NCBI GenBank assembly: GCA_003569245.1
Contig: BGOM01000002.1
Coordinates: forward strand, 62,001 to 126,000
From: Opitutia bacterium
Lineage (GTDB): Bacteria > Verrucomicrobiota > Verrucomicrobiia > Opitutales > UBA953
Length of the DNA stretch: 64,000 nucleotides
Reading direction: 5' to 3'
Shown here: one piece after another, positions 19,402-27,710 of the stretch
Layout: every line of letters starts with the position of its first letter
Numbering within the stretch: position 1 is the stretch's first letter
Translations under genes and position numbers: made by a program
The notes under the pieces: generated by a model
Databases searched by the model: none
What the model saw: the letters and a program-made list of their open reading frames with translations, nothing else
What the model was told of the DNA's origin: nothing

Positions 19402-19521
19402 ATGGGTCAACAGTACAACAAGGTCATCAAGCGTCGCCGTCGTCGCGCCTACCTCGAACGCCAGAAGGCGCGCATCAAGGCCGCCCGTTCCGCGGCTGGC
19501 AAGAAGAAGGCCAAGAAGTGA
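19402..19521 (+). CDS. Small highly basic protein, 39 residues
   Basis: A 39-residue protein starting MGQQYNKVIKRRRRRAY, with about 17 Lys/Arg residues and an Ala/Lys-rich tail ending KKKAKK. It is not recognised as a ribosomal protein. The composition suggests RNA or DNA binding, like other small basic proteins seen in Verrucomicrobiota and Chlamydiae, but sequence similarity to those was not established. Its stop overlaps the GTG of the next gene (GTGA), which supports real translation. A tRNA-Asn gene lies 94 bases upstream. Confidence 0.65.
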   Translation: MGQQYNKVIKRRRRRAYLERQKARIKAARSAAGKKKAKK

Positions 19522-20015
19522 GCCGCGCGGTGGGCAGGGCCTCCTTCGGGGTCGCGCTCGCCGTCCTGGGGCTCGTGGCCTGCGGCAACCCGCCGACCGG
19601 CATCGCCTACGTCCACGAGCGTTACCGCTCCGCGGCCGACACCGCCCGCGCCTCCGAAGCCTTCCACGCCAAGGAACACCACGGCGATGATGTCGTTTTC
19701 CGCACCCAGGAGAAGTCCCGGGAAGGTTACTATTTCTACGTCCAGCTCGACCAGGTGCCGCCGCCCGACGGTCGCCTGATCCTCGAGGTGGTGCGGGAGG
19801 AGAATCGCCCGCCGGTGCGTTTTGATTTTTCCCTCAAGCTCCTGCCCCGCGGTTGGTTCGGCGAGCTCGTCATCGGCCTCACCGGTCAGGATGCCGGCCC
19901 GTCCACGTGGCGGCCGGTCGCCTGGCGTCTTTCGGTGACGGATGCGCAGGGCAAGGCCCTCGCGACCCGGCAGAGCTTCCTCTGGGGCACCCGGCGCGAC
20001 CTCGGGGTGCGCTGA
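19518..20015 (+). CDS. Putative lipoprotein, unknown function
   Basis: A 165-residue protein with a signal peptide ending in a lipobox (GLVACGNPP, cysteine near residue 22), so probably an outer- or inner-membrane lipoprotein. The rest has alternating beta-like segments (GYYFYVQLDQVPPPDGRLILEVV, WRPVAWRLSVTD) and no recognised domain. The GTG start overlaps the stop of the 39-residue protein by four bases, and the glycosylase gene starts five bases after it, so the three genes are probably one transcript. Confidence 0.72.
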   Translation: MSRAVGRASFGVALAVLGLVACGNPPTGIAYVHERYRSAADTARASEAFHAKEHHGDDVVFRTQEKSREGYYFYVQLDQVPPPDGRLILEVVREENRPPVRFDFSLKLLPRGWFGELVIGLTGQDAGPSTWRPVAWRLSVTDAQGKALATRQSFLWGTRRDLGVR

Positions 20016-20020
20016 AGGCC

Positions 20021-20938
20021 ATGGCCGTCGGCTGGAGCGATTGGCATCCCCTCGGCCTCGCCGAGGAGGTGCCGGCCGCCACGCTCGCCGAGCAGCTCGA
20101 CGGTGGGCAGGCCTTCCGCTGGCGCCGCGACGAAACCGGCGTCTGGCAGGGCGTCTTCGGCGCGACTGTCGCGGCGGTGCGGGTCGGCGCCGCCGGACTC
20201 GAGGGCCGCGTGCTCGGGCCGGCCGACGCCGGTCTGGCGGCCTTGCGCGCCTACCTGGACGCCGAGGGTGCGCAGGCTCGGCTGGCCGCGGACCTGCCCT
20301 GGCGTTCCGACCCCGTCCTCGCGGGGGCGATGCGGTTGTATCCCGGTTTGCGGATCCTCCGGCAGCCGCCGCGTGACGCGTTGATCGGCTTCCTGTGCAG
20401 CTCGAACAAACGCATCCTGCAGATCCGCGAGATGGTCGTCCGGCTGGCGACCGAGCTCGGCGCGGAGCTCGGGGCCGGGCACCACGCCCTTCCCGAATGG
20501 GTCGCGTTGGCGCGCGCCGATGACGCCACGCTGAAGCGGTGCGCGCTCGGTTACCGCGCCGCTTTCCTGCGCGGTACGGCGCGCCGGCTCGTCGACCGTC
20601 CGCGGTGGGCCGAGGAGCTCGCCGCGTTGCCGACCCCGGAATTGTTGATGGAACTGCGCGCGCTGCCCGGCGTCGGCCCGAAGGTCGCGGCCTGCGTCGC
20701 CTTGTTCGGCTTCGGTCGGCTCGAAAGTTTCCCGGTCGATACCTGGGTCGTGCAGGCCTTGGGCGGAGCCTATGGCCTGCGGGGCTGGCCCGCGGACCGC
20801 CTCGAGGCGTTCGGTCGCATCCATTTCGGTCCGGCCGCCGGGCTGGCCCAGCAGTTCCTCTTCGCGGCCGCGCGGGCGGGTCAGTTGCCGGTCACGACGC
20901 CGAGCCGCCCCACACCGCGCGCACGAGCCCGGCGGTGA
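20021..20938 (+). CDS. OGG1-type 8-oxoguanine DNA glycosylase
   Basis: A 305-residue HhH-GPD base-excision glycosylase. The N-terminal domain carries GGQAFRWRRD (residues about 28-37), as in OGG1, and FLCSSNKRI (about 124-132). The helix-hairpin-helix is LPGVGPKVAACVALFGF with catalytic K221, and D240 lies 19 residues later in VDTWV, the same spacing as K249/D268 of human OGG1. It removes oxidised guanine and nicks DNA. OGG1 types are less common in bacteria than MutM. The 3' end overlaps the convergent ABC ATPase gene by about 47 bases. Confidence 0.85.
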   Translation: MAVGWSDWHPLGLAEEVPAATLAEQLDGGQAFRWRRDETGVWQGVFGATVAAVRVGAAGLEGRVLGPADAGLAALRAYLDAEGAQARLAADLPWRSDPVLAGAMRLYPGLRILRQPPRDALIGFLCSSNKRILQIREMVVRLATELGAELGAGHHALPEWVALARADDATLKRCALGYRAAFLRGTARRLVDRPRWAEELAALPTPELLMELRALPGVGPKVAACVALFGFGRLESFPVDTWVVQALGGAYGLRGWPADRLEAFGRIHFGPAAGLAQQFLFAAARAGQLPVTTPSRPTPRARARR

Positions 20939-21594
20939 ACACCGCGGCGGGCGGACCGTCCGCGATCAGACGACCTTCTTCCAGGGCGATGACCCGCGGG
21001 AACGCCCGCGCCCACGCCTCGTCGTGCGTCGCCACCAGCACGGCGGCGCCGGCCTGCGCCCACGCGCGGACCGCGGCGTGCACGGTCTCGCGGCGTGCCC
21101 GGTCGAGCGCGGCGGTCGGCTCGTCGAGCAGGAGCAGGGCGCCGTAGGGTTCTTCCAACGGACGCGAACAGGCGGGCGAGGTGCGCCGCCTGGCGCTCGC
21201 CGCCCGACAGGCTCGCCAGCGGGCGCTCCGCGAGGTCCGTCAGCGCGAGCCGTCCGGCCCAATCCTTCCAGGCCGCGGGTCGGCCCCCGAGTGCGCCGAG
21301 TTCGGCGACGGTCTGGTCCCACGCGCAGGACGGGTGCTGCTCCGCGTAGAGCCGGCGCCGGGCGACCGCGGCGGGCGCGGCGGTGCGCGGGTCCAGCCCG
21401 GTCGCCGTGATGTCGCCGGTCGTCGCGGGCAGCAGGCCGGCGACGGCCCGGAGCAACGTGGTCTTGCCCGCGCCGTTGGCGCCCACGAGCGCGGCCGCCT
21501 CGCCGGCGCGCAGGCTCAGGCCGACCCCGTCGAGCAGGCGGCGGCCGCTCCGTTCGTAGGCGACGCGGCTGAGCTGGAGCACGAGGTCAGCCAT
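20892..21594 (-). pseudogene. ABC transporter ATP-binding protein (iron/haem/cobalamin type), frame-shifted
   Basis: The ATPase partner of the adjacent FecCD-type permease. In the first frame the Walker A motif GANGAGKTT is at residues 38-46 and the signature LSGGE at 129-133. After FAS at residue 145 the frame is lost, and the read-through ends in nonsense at 20881. The Walker B part (LEEPYGALLLLDEPTAALD) and H-loop (VATHDEAW) continue in another frame to 20892. Removing one base near 21159 joins them into a 233-residue protein of normal length. It could be a recent inactivation or an assembly error. The start overlaps the permease end by 8 bases. Confidence 0.8.
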
Positions 21595-22531
21595 GGTGAC
21601 GGCGGGCGATCCAGACGAAGAGCGGGGCGCCGAGCAGCGCCATGACCGCGGCGGCCGAGAGCGGGGTGCCGGGGAGCGCGGCCCGGCCCAGCGTGTCGGC
21701 CGTCAGGAGCAACGCCGCCCCCAGCACGGCGGAGAGGGGCAGGACGAGCCCGTGCCGCGGACCGACCAGCGCGCGCGCAAGGTGGGGCGCGAGGAGCCCG
21801 ACGAAGGCCATCTGGCCGACGAGGCAGGTCGCGGCGGCGGCGGCCAGCGCCGTCAGCACGATCGCGCGGCGGCGCAACCGCCGAAGATCGCAGCCGGCGG
21901 CCTGCGCGGCTTCCTCGCCGAGCGCGAGCAGGTCCAGGGGGCGCGCCAAGGTGAGCAGCGCGGCGCCGGCCCCGGCGCAGATCAGGACGGGGCGCGCGAT
22001 GAGTTCGGGCGAAGCCATCCCCAGCCAGTCGCCGAAGCTGCCGTTGAGGAGGAGCTCGCGTGATTCGGGGGCGAGGTTGGCGATCAGGAGCGTGCCCGCC
22101 GCGGCGAACGCGTTGAGACCCAGCCCGGTGAGCAGGAGCCGCGCGGGCGGTCCTTCCCGGCCCAGCAGGACGAGCAAGCCGGAGACGCCGAGGGCGCCGG
22201 CGAACGCGGCCGCCGGCAGGCTCCAGGCGTGGGCCCAGGCGAACCCGGGCGCGCCGCCGAGGAGCGCGGCCAGCCCGAGCAACGCGCCGCCGAAGACCCC
22301 GGTCAGTCCCGGGTCCGCGAGCGGGTTGCGGAAAAGCCCTTGCTGGGTCGCGCCGCCCAGTCCGAGGGCCGCGCCCGCCGCGATCGCCGCCGCCACGCGC
22401 GGGAACCGCAGCCACGCGAGCGCCCCGCCTTCGCCGAAGCCCCAGCCGGCGGTGCCGCAGGCGAGGGCGCCCGCGGCGAGGAGGGCGAGTCCCGCGGTGC
22501 CGCCGATGAGCGCGCCGCGGCCGAGCCTCAT
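21587..22531 (-). CDS. FecCD-family ABC transporter permease
   Basis: A 314-residue inner-membrane permease of the BtuC/FecCD type with 8-10 hydrophobic segments. Typical blocks are RFPRVAAAIAAGAALGLGGATQQGLFRNPLADPGLTGV near the N-terminus, LLTGLGLNAFAAAG, and the coupling region GQMAFVGLLAPHLARALVGP. This family imports haem, siderophores or cobalamin. No substrate-binding protein or TonB receptor is next to it. It begins with an ATGA overlap on the AsmA-like gene and runs into the ATPase gene. Confidence 0.87.
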   Translation of the reverse strand: MRLGRGALIGGTAGLALLAAGALACGTAGWGFGEGGALAWLRFPRVAAAIAAGAALGLGGATQQGLFRNPLADPGLTGVFGGALLGLAALLGGAPGFAWAHAWSLPAAAFAGALGVSGLLVLLGREGPPARLLLTGLGLNAFAAAGTLLIANLAPESRELLLNGSFGDWLGMASPELIARPVLICAGAGAALLTLARPLDLLALGEEAAQAAGCDLRRLRRRAIVLTALAAAAATCLVGQMAFVGLLAPHLARALVGPRHGLVLPLSAVLGAALLLTADTLGRAALPGTPLSAAAVMALLGAPLFVWIARRHHG

Positions 22532-25500
22532 CGGCCGAGTTCCTTGAGGAGTCCTTCCAGCGGGTTGCGCTTCGGTGCCGCGGGCGCGGTCCCCTGCGTC
22601 GGGTTGCCCGGCTGGTAGCTGGCGCCGGACTTGTAACGTTCCACCGCGCCTTGGAGTTTCTCCATCACGTCGGAGTGGATGCTGTTGAGGGAGCCTTTCA
22701 CCTGGAACGCCGGGCCCGCCGTCAGGCCGTCGGCCTCGGGCAGGCCGGAGCCGAAGCCGAGCAGGTTGAAGTAGGTCGCGAACTCGCCGGAGCCGCGCAA
22801 TTTCGCGTCGAAGAGCATCGGCCAGTCGGCGAAGGCGACGCCGTCGCGCATCTGGATGCCGCCGTTCGCGGCGATGCTCAGGTCGGCGTTGCGCAGCTCG
22901 AAGGTCGTCAGTTTCAAGGTCCCGGTCGCCAGGCGCGACGCCTTGAGCTCGAGCCGGTCATACCGGAAGTCGGCCAACGCCTTCTGCAGCTTCGACACGG
23001 CGGAGACCGCGGCGCCGACCTTGGCGATCTGCTCGCCTTGCTTCTGGTTCTTGCTGAGCGCGCCGGCGATGATGGCGAGGCCGCCGAGGGTCTCGCCGAC
23101 GTCGCTGACGGCCCCGGCGGTCAGGGCGGCGCCGCGGTTCGTGTCGCCGAACGAGCGGAGCCGGCCGCCGCCGGAGTTCAGCTCGGCGTCGACCGTGACC
23201 ACGCCGGCGAGTTCGCCGACGGTGCCGGCGACGCCCGTCACCTTGGCCTTGGTCGCCGCCTTGCCGCGGATGAACTCCTGGGCGAACTCGCGGATCGCCG
23301 GGATCGTGTCGGCCACGGCGCCGAGCTCGAAGCCGTTCAGCACGACGGTGCCGTCGAGCACGTAGGGCCCGCCCACGGTGCCCGGCTTGAATTCCAGCTT
23401 GGCGCCGCCGGCGAGCGTCCCTTCGGCGAAGGTCCCGCCCAGCTTGGTGATCTTCACGGCCTGGTCGTCGACCGTCGCCTGCAGCAGGAAGTCGCGCGTC
23501 ACGAGTCCCTTGAAGCTCGCCTGGGCGATGCGGAGCTCGGCCGAGCCGGTCTGGTCGACCCACAGGGGCTTGGTGTCGGGCTTGGGCTTCGTCGCCGCGA
23601 CCGGCTTGTCCTCCGCGGCCCGCGGGAGCAGACCGAGCACGTCGTCGCCGTCGAGGTTGTCGAACAGCACCTTGCCCTGCCAGTCGGTGCGGGTCCCGGT
23701 CACCCGTTGGGTGAGCGTGAAACTTCCGGTCGTGAGGTTGCCGCAGCGCAGGCGGATCTGCCCCTCGGCGGAGAGCCCCGCGCCTTCCGGCACGTATTTG
23801 CCGCGCACCTCGGCCGCCTTGATCTGGCCCGTGCCGTTGGTGGTCGTCACCTCGCTCACGTCGAGGCTGACGGTGATGCTGCCGTCGGTGGCGCGCGTCG
23901 CCGCGGCCTGGTAGTCGCCCGTGGCGATCACGCCCAGCGGACCGGCGAAGGGCTGGGCCGCCAGCGCGCCGAGGCTGCCCGCGAGCTTCAGCGTCGTCGG
24001 GGCTTCGCCCAGCCCCAGCGAGAGATCGCCCGCCGCCAGGACGCGGCCTTGGTGGGTGAAGCGCGCCTGGCGAAAACCGAGGACGGTGGCCTTCTCGCCG
24101 ACCAGCAGGTCGAGGCTCGCCGCGAGGTCGCAGTCCTTGACCCAAGCCTTGCCCGCCCAGCTGACGCTGGTGCCGACGAAGGCCAGCGGGGCGCCTTCGG
24201 TCCGCACGAAGAGTCCTTCGGTGCGGTAACCGACCACCAGGTCGGCGCGTTCCAGGGTGCCGCTCAGCTTGAGGCCGGGCACGAGCGCGGCGACGGACTC
24301 CAGCGGGAGGTTCGCGGCGGAGGCTTCGAGGACGACGCCGGTCGGCTTGGCTCCGCCGAGCACGAGCGGCTGCCGCAGTTTGACCTTGAGGAGGTCGGCA
24401 CCCGCGCGCGCGATCTTCGCGGTGGTCGCGGTGAGGGTCGGCTTGTCGCCGGCGGCCTGCGAGAGGGCGGCCTGGGCGGCGACGCGGATCCCGGCCAGCT
24501 TGTCGCGGGGCAGGTCCTCCCAGCCCGGCTGCGCGGCGAGTTCGGCGATGCCGAGGTCGACGTCGGCCGTGGCGGACCAGGCGCCGTCGGCGCCCGGTCG
24601 GAAGATCAGCTCGCCGGAGGCGAGCGTGCCCGCCTCGGCGGAGATCTTGAACGGGGCGAGGCGGAGCGCACCGTTGGCGGCCTGCAGCGGGATGTCGGCG
24701 TCGATGCCGCGCAGGATCGTCCGACCCGCGCGCTCGACGTCCAGGCCCCGGATCGCGTGGGTCTTCACCGTGTCGATCGCCGGCTGGCCCTTCGCGAGCG
24801 TGATGGTCGCCTCGCCGGTCCAGCGGCCGGCCGTGATGGCGAGGTCGGCGCCGGCGAGGAACGGGGCGAGCGTCACGAGGTCGGCGTCGGTGGCCTTGAG
24901 CCGCAGGGCGACATCCTGCGGCAGCTTGCCTTGGGGGATCAGGATCGGTTGTTCGCTGGTGAGCTCGATGCCGTTGCCCTTCACCTTGAGGGTATCGAGC
25001 ACCAGGCTGCCGGTCTTTTGTTCGATGCCGAAGGCGAGCGTCCAAGCCGAGGTGGCGCCCTTCGGGATGGCCTTCGAGAAGCGGGCGAGGTCCGCCCAAC
25101 TGGCCTGCAAGGGCTGCTCCGGCCAGCTGGTCGCGCGCCACGTCCCTTGGGCGGCGGCGAGCTCGGCGTAGACGCGGCCCTTCACCTGGCAATCGGGCAA
25201 GGCGTTGGAGAGGATGCCGAACTTCGTGGGATCCACGTCGAGCGTGGCGGCGATCGCCGCGGTCTCGCCCGCCACGGCGAGCTGCAACTTGGCCGCGGGT
25301 CGGCGGGCGGCGTCGCTCAGCGTGCCCTGCACGATGAGCCCCTCGGCGACGGCGGGTTTGAACTGCCCGCCGAAATCGAGTCCGGCCAGCGCGCCGTGGC
25401 GCGCCTGAAGCTCGAGGCTCATGCTACCGGCGGCCAGCGGGCTCGTGTCCTTGGCGGTGACGGTGAGCGTCGCTTCCCCGACGGCGGCGGCGAGCGCCTC

Positions 25501-26130
25501 GGGACCGAGGCCTTTGCCGCCGAAGGTCTCACGCAGGGTCGCCGCCAGGACGATGTCGGCCTGCGGTTTGGTCAGGTTCGTGCCCACCGCGAAACCGGGC
25601 CAAGCCACGCCCGCGCGCAGGTCGACCTTGCCGGCGGTGTCGACGCCGTCGCCCGCGACGCTGAAGCGCAGGAGGGTGCCGTCGGCCAAGGTGACGCGAC
25701 CGGCGGCGGAATAAGGACCGAGGACGACGCGCGGCAGCGTGGTCCGGCCGGCCGGGGCGGCGGGGGCCGCGTTGGTGGGTGCGGCTTTCCGGTGGCTCAG
25801 GTCGAGCTCGAGCCCTTTGGCTTCGAACTTCTCGAGCGTGTAGGTACCGAAAAGGCTGGCGAAGAGACCGAGGTCGCCGGTGAGGCTGGCCGCCTTGAAC
25901 TGCAGGCCGTCGGGCAGGGTGAGGTCGATGCCCTCGGCCGTGAACCGGCCGTCGAGCTCGGCTTCGATCCTCGCGACGCCGCCCTGGATTTTCGCGTCGG
26001 CGAGGAGCGCCTTCACGCGGGCGCCGAGCGCTTCGGCCCGCAGTTGCCCGTCGACCCAGAAGAGGGCGCCGCCGAGCAGCAGAGCGAGGAGACCGACGGA
26101 CCAAAGGGTGAGGCGAAGGGCGCGGGGCAT
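22528..26130 (-). CDS. Very large AsmA-like protein
   Basis: A 1200-residue protein with one N-terminal transmembrane anchor (LTLWSVGLLALLLGGALFWVDG) followed by a long beta-rich region with repeating GxL/TLKLAGSL-type strands and a C-terminal AsmA-like part (FELRNADLSIAANGGIQMRDG ... FQVKGSLNSIHSD). AsmA-family and related bridge-like proteins span the periplasm and have been implicated in phospholipid movement to the outer membrane; this is the likely role. It is translationally coupled (ATGA) to the FecCD permease gene, an unusual pairing. Confidence 0.78.
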   Translation of the reverse strand: MPRALRLTLWSVGLLALLLGGALFWVDGQLRAEALGARVKALLADAKIQGGVARIEAELDGRFTAEGIDLTLPDGLQFKAASLTGDLGLFASLFGTYTLEKFEAKGLELDLSHRKAAPTNAAPAAPAGRTTLPRVVLGPYSAAGRVTLADGTLLRFSVAGDGVDTAGKVDLRAGVAWPGFAVGTNLTKPQADIVLAATLRETFGGKGLGPEALAAAVGEATLTVTAKDTSPLAAGSMSLELQARHGALAGLDFGGQFKPAVAEGLIVQGTLSDAARRPAAKLQLAVAGETAAIAATLDVDPTKFGILSNALPDCQVKGRVYAELAAAQGTWRATSWPEQPLQASWADLARFSKAIPKGATSAWTLAFGIEQKTGSLVLDTLKVKGNGIELTSEQPILIPQGKLPQDVALRLKATDADLVTLAPFLAGADLAITAGRWTGEATITLAKGQPAIDTVKTHAIRGLDVERAGRTILRGIDADIPLQAANGALRLAPFKISAEAGTLASGELIFRPGADGAWSATADVDLGIAELAAQPGWEDLPRDKLAGIRVAAQAALSQAAGDKPTLTATTAKIARAGADLLKVKLRQPLVLGGAKPTGVVLEASAANLPLESVAALVPGLKLSGTLERADLVVGYRTEGLFVRTEGAPLAFVGTSVSWAGKAWVKDCDLAASLDLLVGEKATVLGFRQARFTHQGRVLAAGDLSLGLGEAPTTLKLAGSLGALAAQPFAGPLGVIATGDYQAAATRATDGSITVSLDVSEVTTTNGTGQIKAAEVRGKYVPEGAGLSAEGQIRLRCGNLTTGSFTLTQRVTGTRTDWQGKVLFDNLDGDDVLGLLPRAAEDKPVAATKPKPDTKPLWVDQTGSAELRIAQASFKGLVTRDFLLQATVDDQAVKITKLGGTFAEGTLAGGAKLEFKPGTVGGPYVLDGTVVLNGFELGAVADTIPAIREFAQEFIRGKAATKAKVTGVAGTVGELAGVVTVDAELNSGGGRLRSFGDTNRGAALTAGAVSDVGETLGGLAIIAGALSKNQKQGEQIAKVGAAVSAVSKLQKALADFRYDRLELKASRLATGTLKLTTFELRNADLSIAANGGIQMRDGVAFADWPMLFDAKLRGSGEFATYFNLLGFGSGLPEADGLTAGPAFQVKGSLNSIHSDVMEKLQGAVERYKSGASYQPGNPTQGTAPAAPKRNPLEGLLKELGR

Positions 26131-26169
26131 GGGACTGCCCCGAGTTTGCTCCCTCGCTTTTGGCGGGCA

Positions 26170-26202
26170 ACAAAAAGCCCGATGGAATCGCTTCCATCGG
26201 GC
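26170..26202 (-). terminator. Rho-independent terminator after the VWA gene
   Basis: On the minus strand an 11-bp perfect stem GCCCGATGGAA/TTCCATCGGGC (26192-26202 with 26177-26187) with a 4-base loop is followed by CTTTTTGTT. It lies between the VWA stop and the AsmA-like start and ends the MerR-VWA transcript. Confidence 0.88.
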
Positions 26203-26227
26203 GGGCCTCCGGTCGTCCGGCCAGCCC

Positions 26228-27601
26228 TCAGGGCTGGGGCGGGTTGGCGCCCGGGCCGGGCTGGGCGGGGGGCGGGGTCTGGCGACGGGTGTTTTGGCCC
26301 GCGATCGTCTTCTTGCGGTGGTAGACCGCGCGGTGCATCTGCACCTCCGGTCCCGCGAATTCGATGAAGTCGTCGAGGTGCATGGCCTTGGTGCTCATGG
26401 TCATGTTGCGGCGACCGTAGCGAATCTCCTTCATGGCCATCACCTCATCCTCCTCGAGCAGTCGCTGGAGGTAGGCCACCTTCTGCTTCACCCAATCCGT
26501 GAGGTCCCCGCGGGCGGCGAGGGCGGCCAGGTTGTCCTTGGCGTCCTTGATCAGACGGGAGCGGATCAGCTCCTCGATCTGCTCGAGTTTCTCGGCGATG
26601 ATCGCCTCGGTCACCGCGGCGGCCACGTGCGGGTCCGGCGGCAGGACGGAGAACGCGCCCAGGTCGAGCTCAGGCAGCGCGAGGAGCGCCGGGCCGAAGG
26701 TCACCGGCTCGCCCTCCTTGGTCACCGCGGAGAAGTTCACCGCGAGGAGCGAGTCCGCGCGGGCCGCCGGGCCGACCTTGAGTTCGACCACGGCCACGAG
26801 CGAGGAGGCCCAGGGCAGGGTGCCGAGCTTGCGGCTCGTGGCGCGCCCTTCCTCGAGGAAGTCCCCGAGGATACGGGCTTGGACGTCGCTGCCGCCCTGG
26901 ATGTCCACGCGCACCTGGCGGAGGTAGGCGTTGGACAGGATCGCGAACTGCTCCTCGAAGGCCTCGTCCAGGTCGTCGGCGGTCTGGCCGAAGTTGGCGG
27001 CGCCCTCGCCGGCGCGGGCCATGCCGGTCATGAGCTTCTCGTTGAAGCCTTGGCCGAGGCCGACCGTCGAGGTGGTGATGCCGGCGGCCGCGGCCTGGGA
27101 GACGTGCCCGAAGATCGCGGGCTCGTCCGTCAGGCCGTGGTTGGCCTGGCCGTCGCTGAGCAGGATGACGCGGGCGATGCGTTCCTTGCTGACCTGGCCC
27201 TGCAGCTGGCGCATCCCCGCTTCCCACCCATCGAAGAGCGCGGTCGAGCCGCCGCTGCGGACGGACTGGACGCGTTGGACGAGGCCGGCGCGGTCCGTCG
27301 GGTGGACGAGGGGCTGGACGACGTCGACCTGCGAGTCGAAGGTGACGACGGCGACGCGGTCATCGTCGCGCAGGCCGCGGATGATGCGGCTGGCGGATTC
27401 GAGGGCGGCCTTGAGGGGGGCGCCGGACATCGACCCGGAGCGGTCGATCACGAGGACGAGGTCAAGCGGGGCGCGGGTGGCGGGGGTCGCGTTGACGGGC
27501 TGTTCGGGCGAGACGATGCGGACGAGGGCGTGGATCGGCTCGGCGGCGGCGCGGAGGAAGCCCTTTTTAAGGGCGAGGATTTCGATGGTGGGTTGGATCA
27601 T
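26228..27601 (-). CDS. von Willebrand factor A domain protein, cytoplasmic
   Basis: A 457-residue VWA protein from this start (466 from the alternative ATG at 27628). The metal-ion adhesion site D-x-S-x-S appears as VIDRSGSMSG, with the supporting TF and LLSDGQANHG segments. A beta-rich domain and a charged helical stretch with EEDEVMAMKEIRYG follow, then a Pro/Gly-rich tail. No signal peptide or transmembrane helix is present. The inner start (MIQPTIEILALKKGF) is preferred because the outer ATG overlaps a likely -10 element (TATTAT). It follows a MerR-like regulator gene in the same direction. A partner-binding or chaperone-like role is possible. Confidence 0.8.
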   Translation of the reverse strand: MIQPTIEILALKKGFLRAAAEPIHALVRIVSPEQPVNATPATRAPLDLVLVIDRSGSMSGAPLKAALESASRIIRGLRDDDRVAVVTFDSQVDVVQPLVHPTDRAGLVQRVQSVRSGGSTALFDGWEAGMRQLQGQVSKERIARVILLSDGQANHGLTDEPAIFGHVSQAAAAGITTSTVGLGQGFNEKLMTGMARAGEGAANFGQTADDLDEAFEEQFAILSNAYLRQVRVDIQGGSDVQARILGDFLEEGRATSRKLGTLPWASSLVAVVELKVGPAARADSLLAVNFSAVTKEGEPVTFGPALLALPELDLGAFSVLPPDPHVAAAVTEAIIAEKLEQIEELIRSRLIKDAKDNLAALAARGDLTDWVKQKVAYLQRLLEEDEVMAMKEIRYGRRNMTMSTKAMHLDDFIEFAGPEVQMHRAVYHRKKTIAGQNTRRQTPPPAQPGPGANPPQP

Positions 27602-27629
27602 GGGAGTGAAGGACACCCACTCTGCCATA

Positions 27630-27696
27630 ATACCTAAATACTGTCAACACCACACCGCATCTTTTTTGTCATTAACACTAAATAACCACTGTCATA
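27630..27696 (-). promoter_or_regulatory. Promoter/operator region before the VWA gene
   Basis: This AT-rich spacer contains TGACA-type half-sites on the minus strand: TGACAGTAT (27638-27646), TGACA (within 27668-27673) and ATGACAGTG (27688-27696). The 9-mer TGACAGTAT is identical to the one in the MerR-gene promoter about 900 bases upstream. A possible -10 element TATTAT follows five bases after it. Confidence 0.5.
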
Positions 27697-27710
27697 AACT
27701 TGGAAAAAAC

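Noticed and set aside
22651-26367. A 1238-codon open frame opposite the AsmA-like gene
   Set aside because: Low-complexity Gly/Arg/Glu composition with no domain; the opposite strand encodes the AsmA-like protein with a membrane anchor and an ATGA link to the permease.
27629-27710. Insertion or phage scar in the AT-rich gap between the MerR-like and VWA genes
   Set aside because: No terminal repeats or transposase remnants; the AT-richness is explained by promoter and operator motifs.
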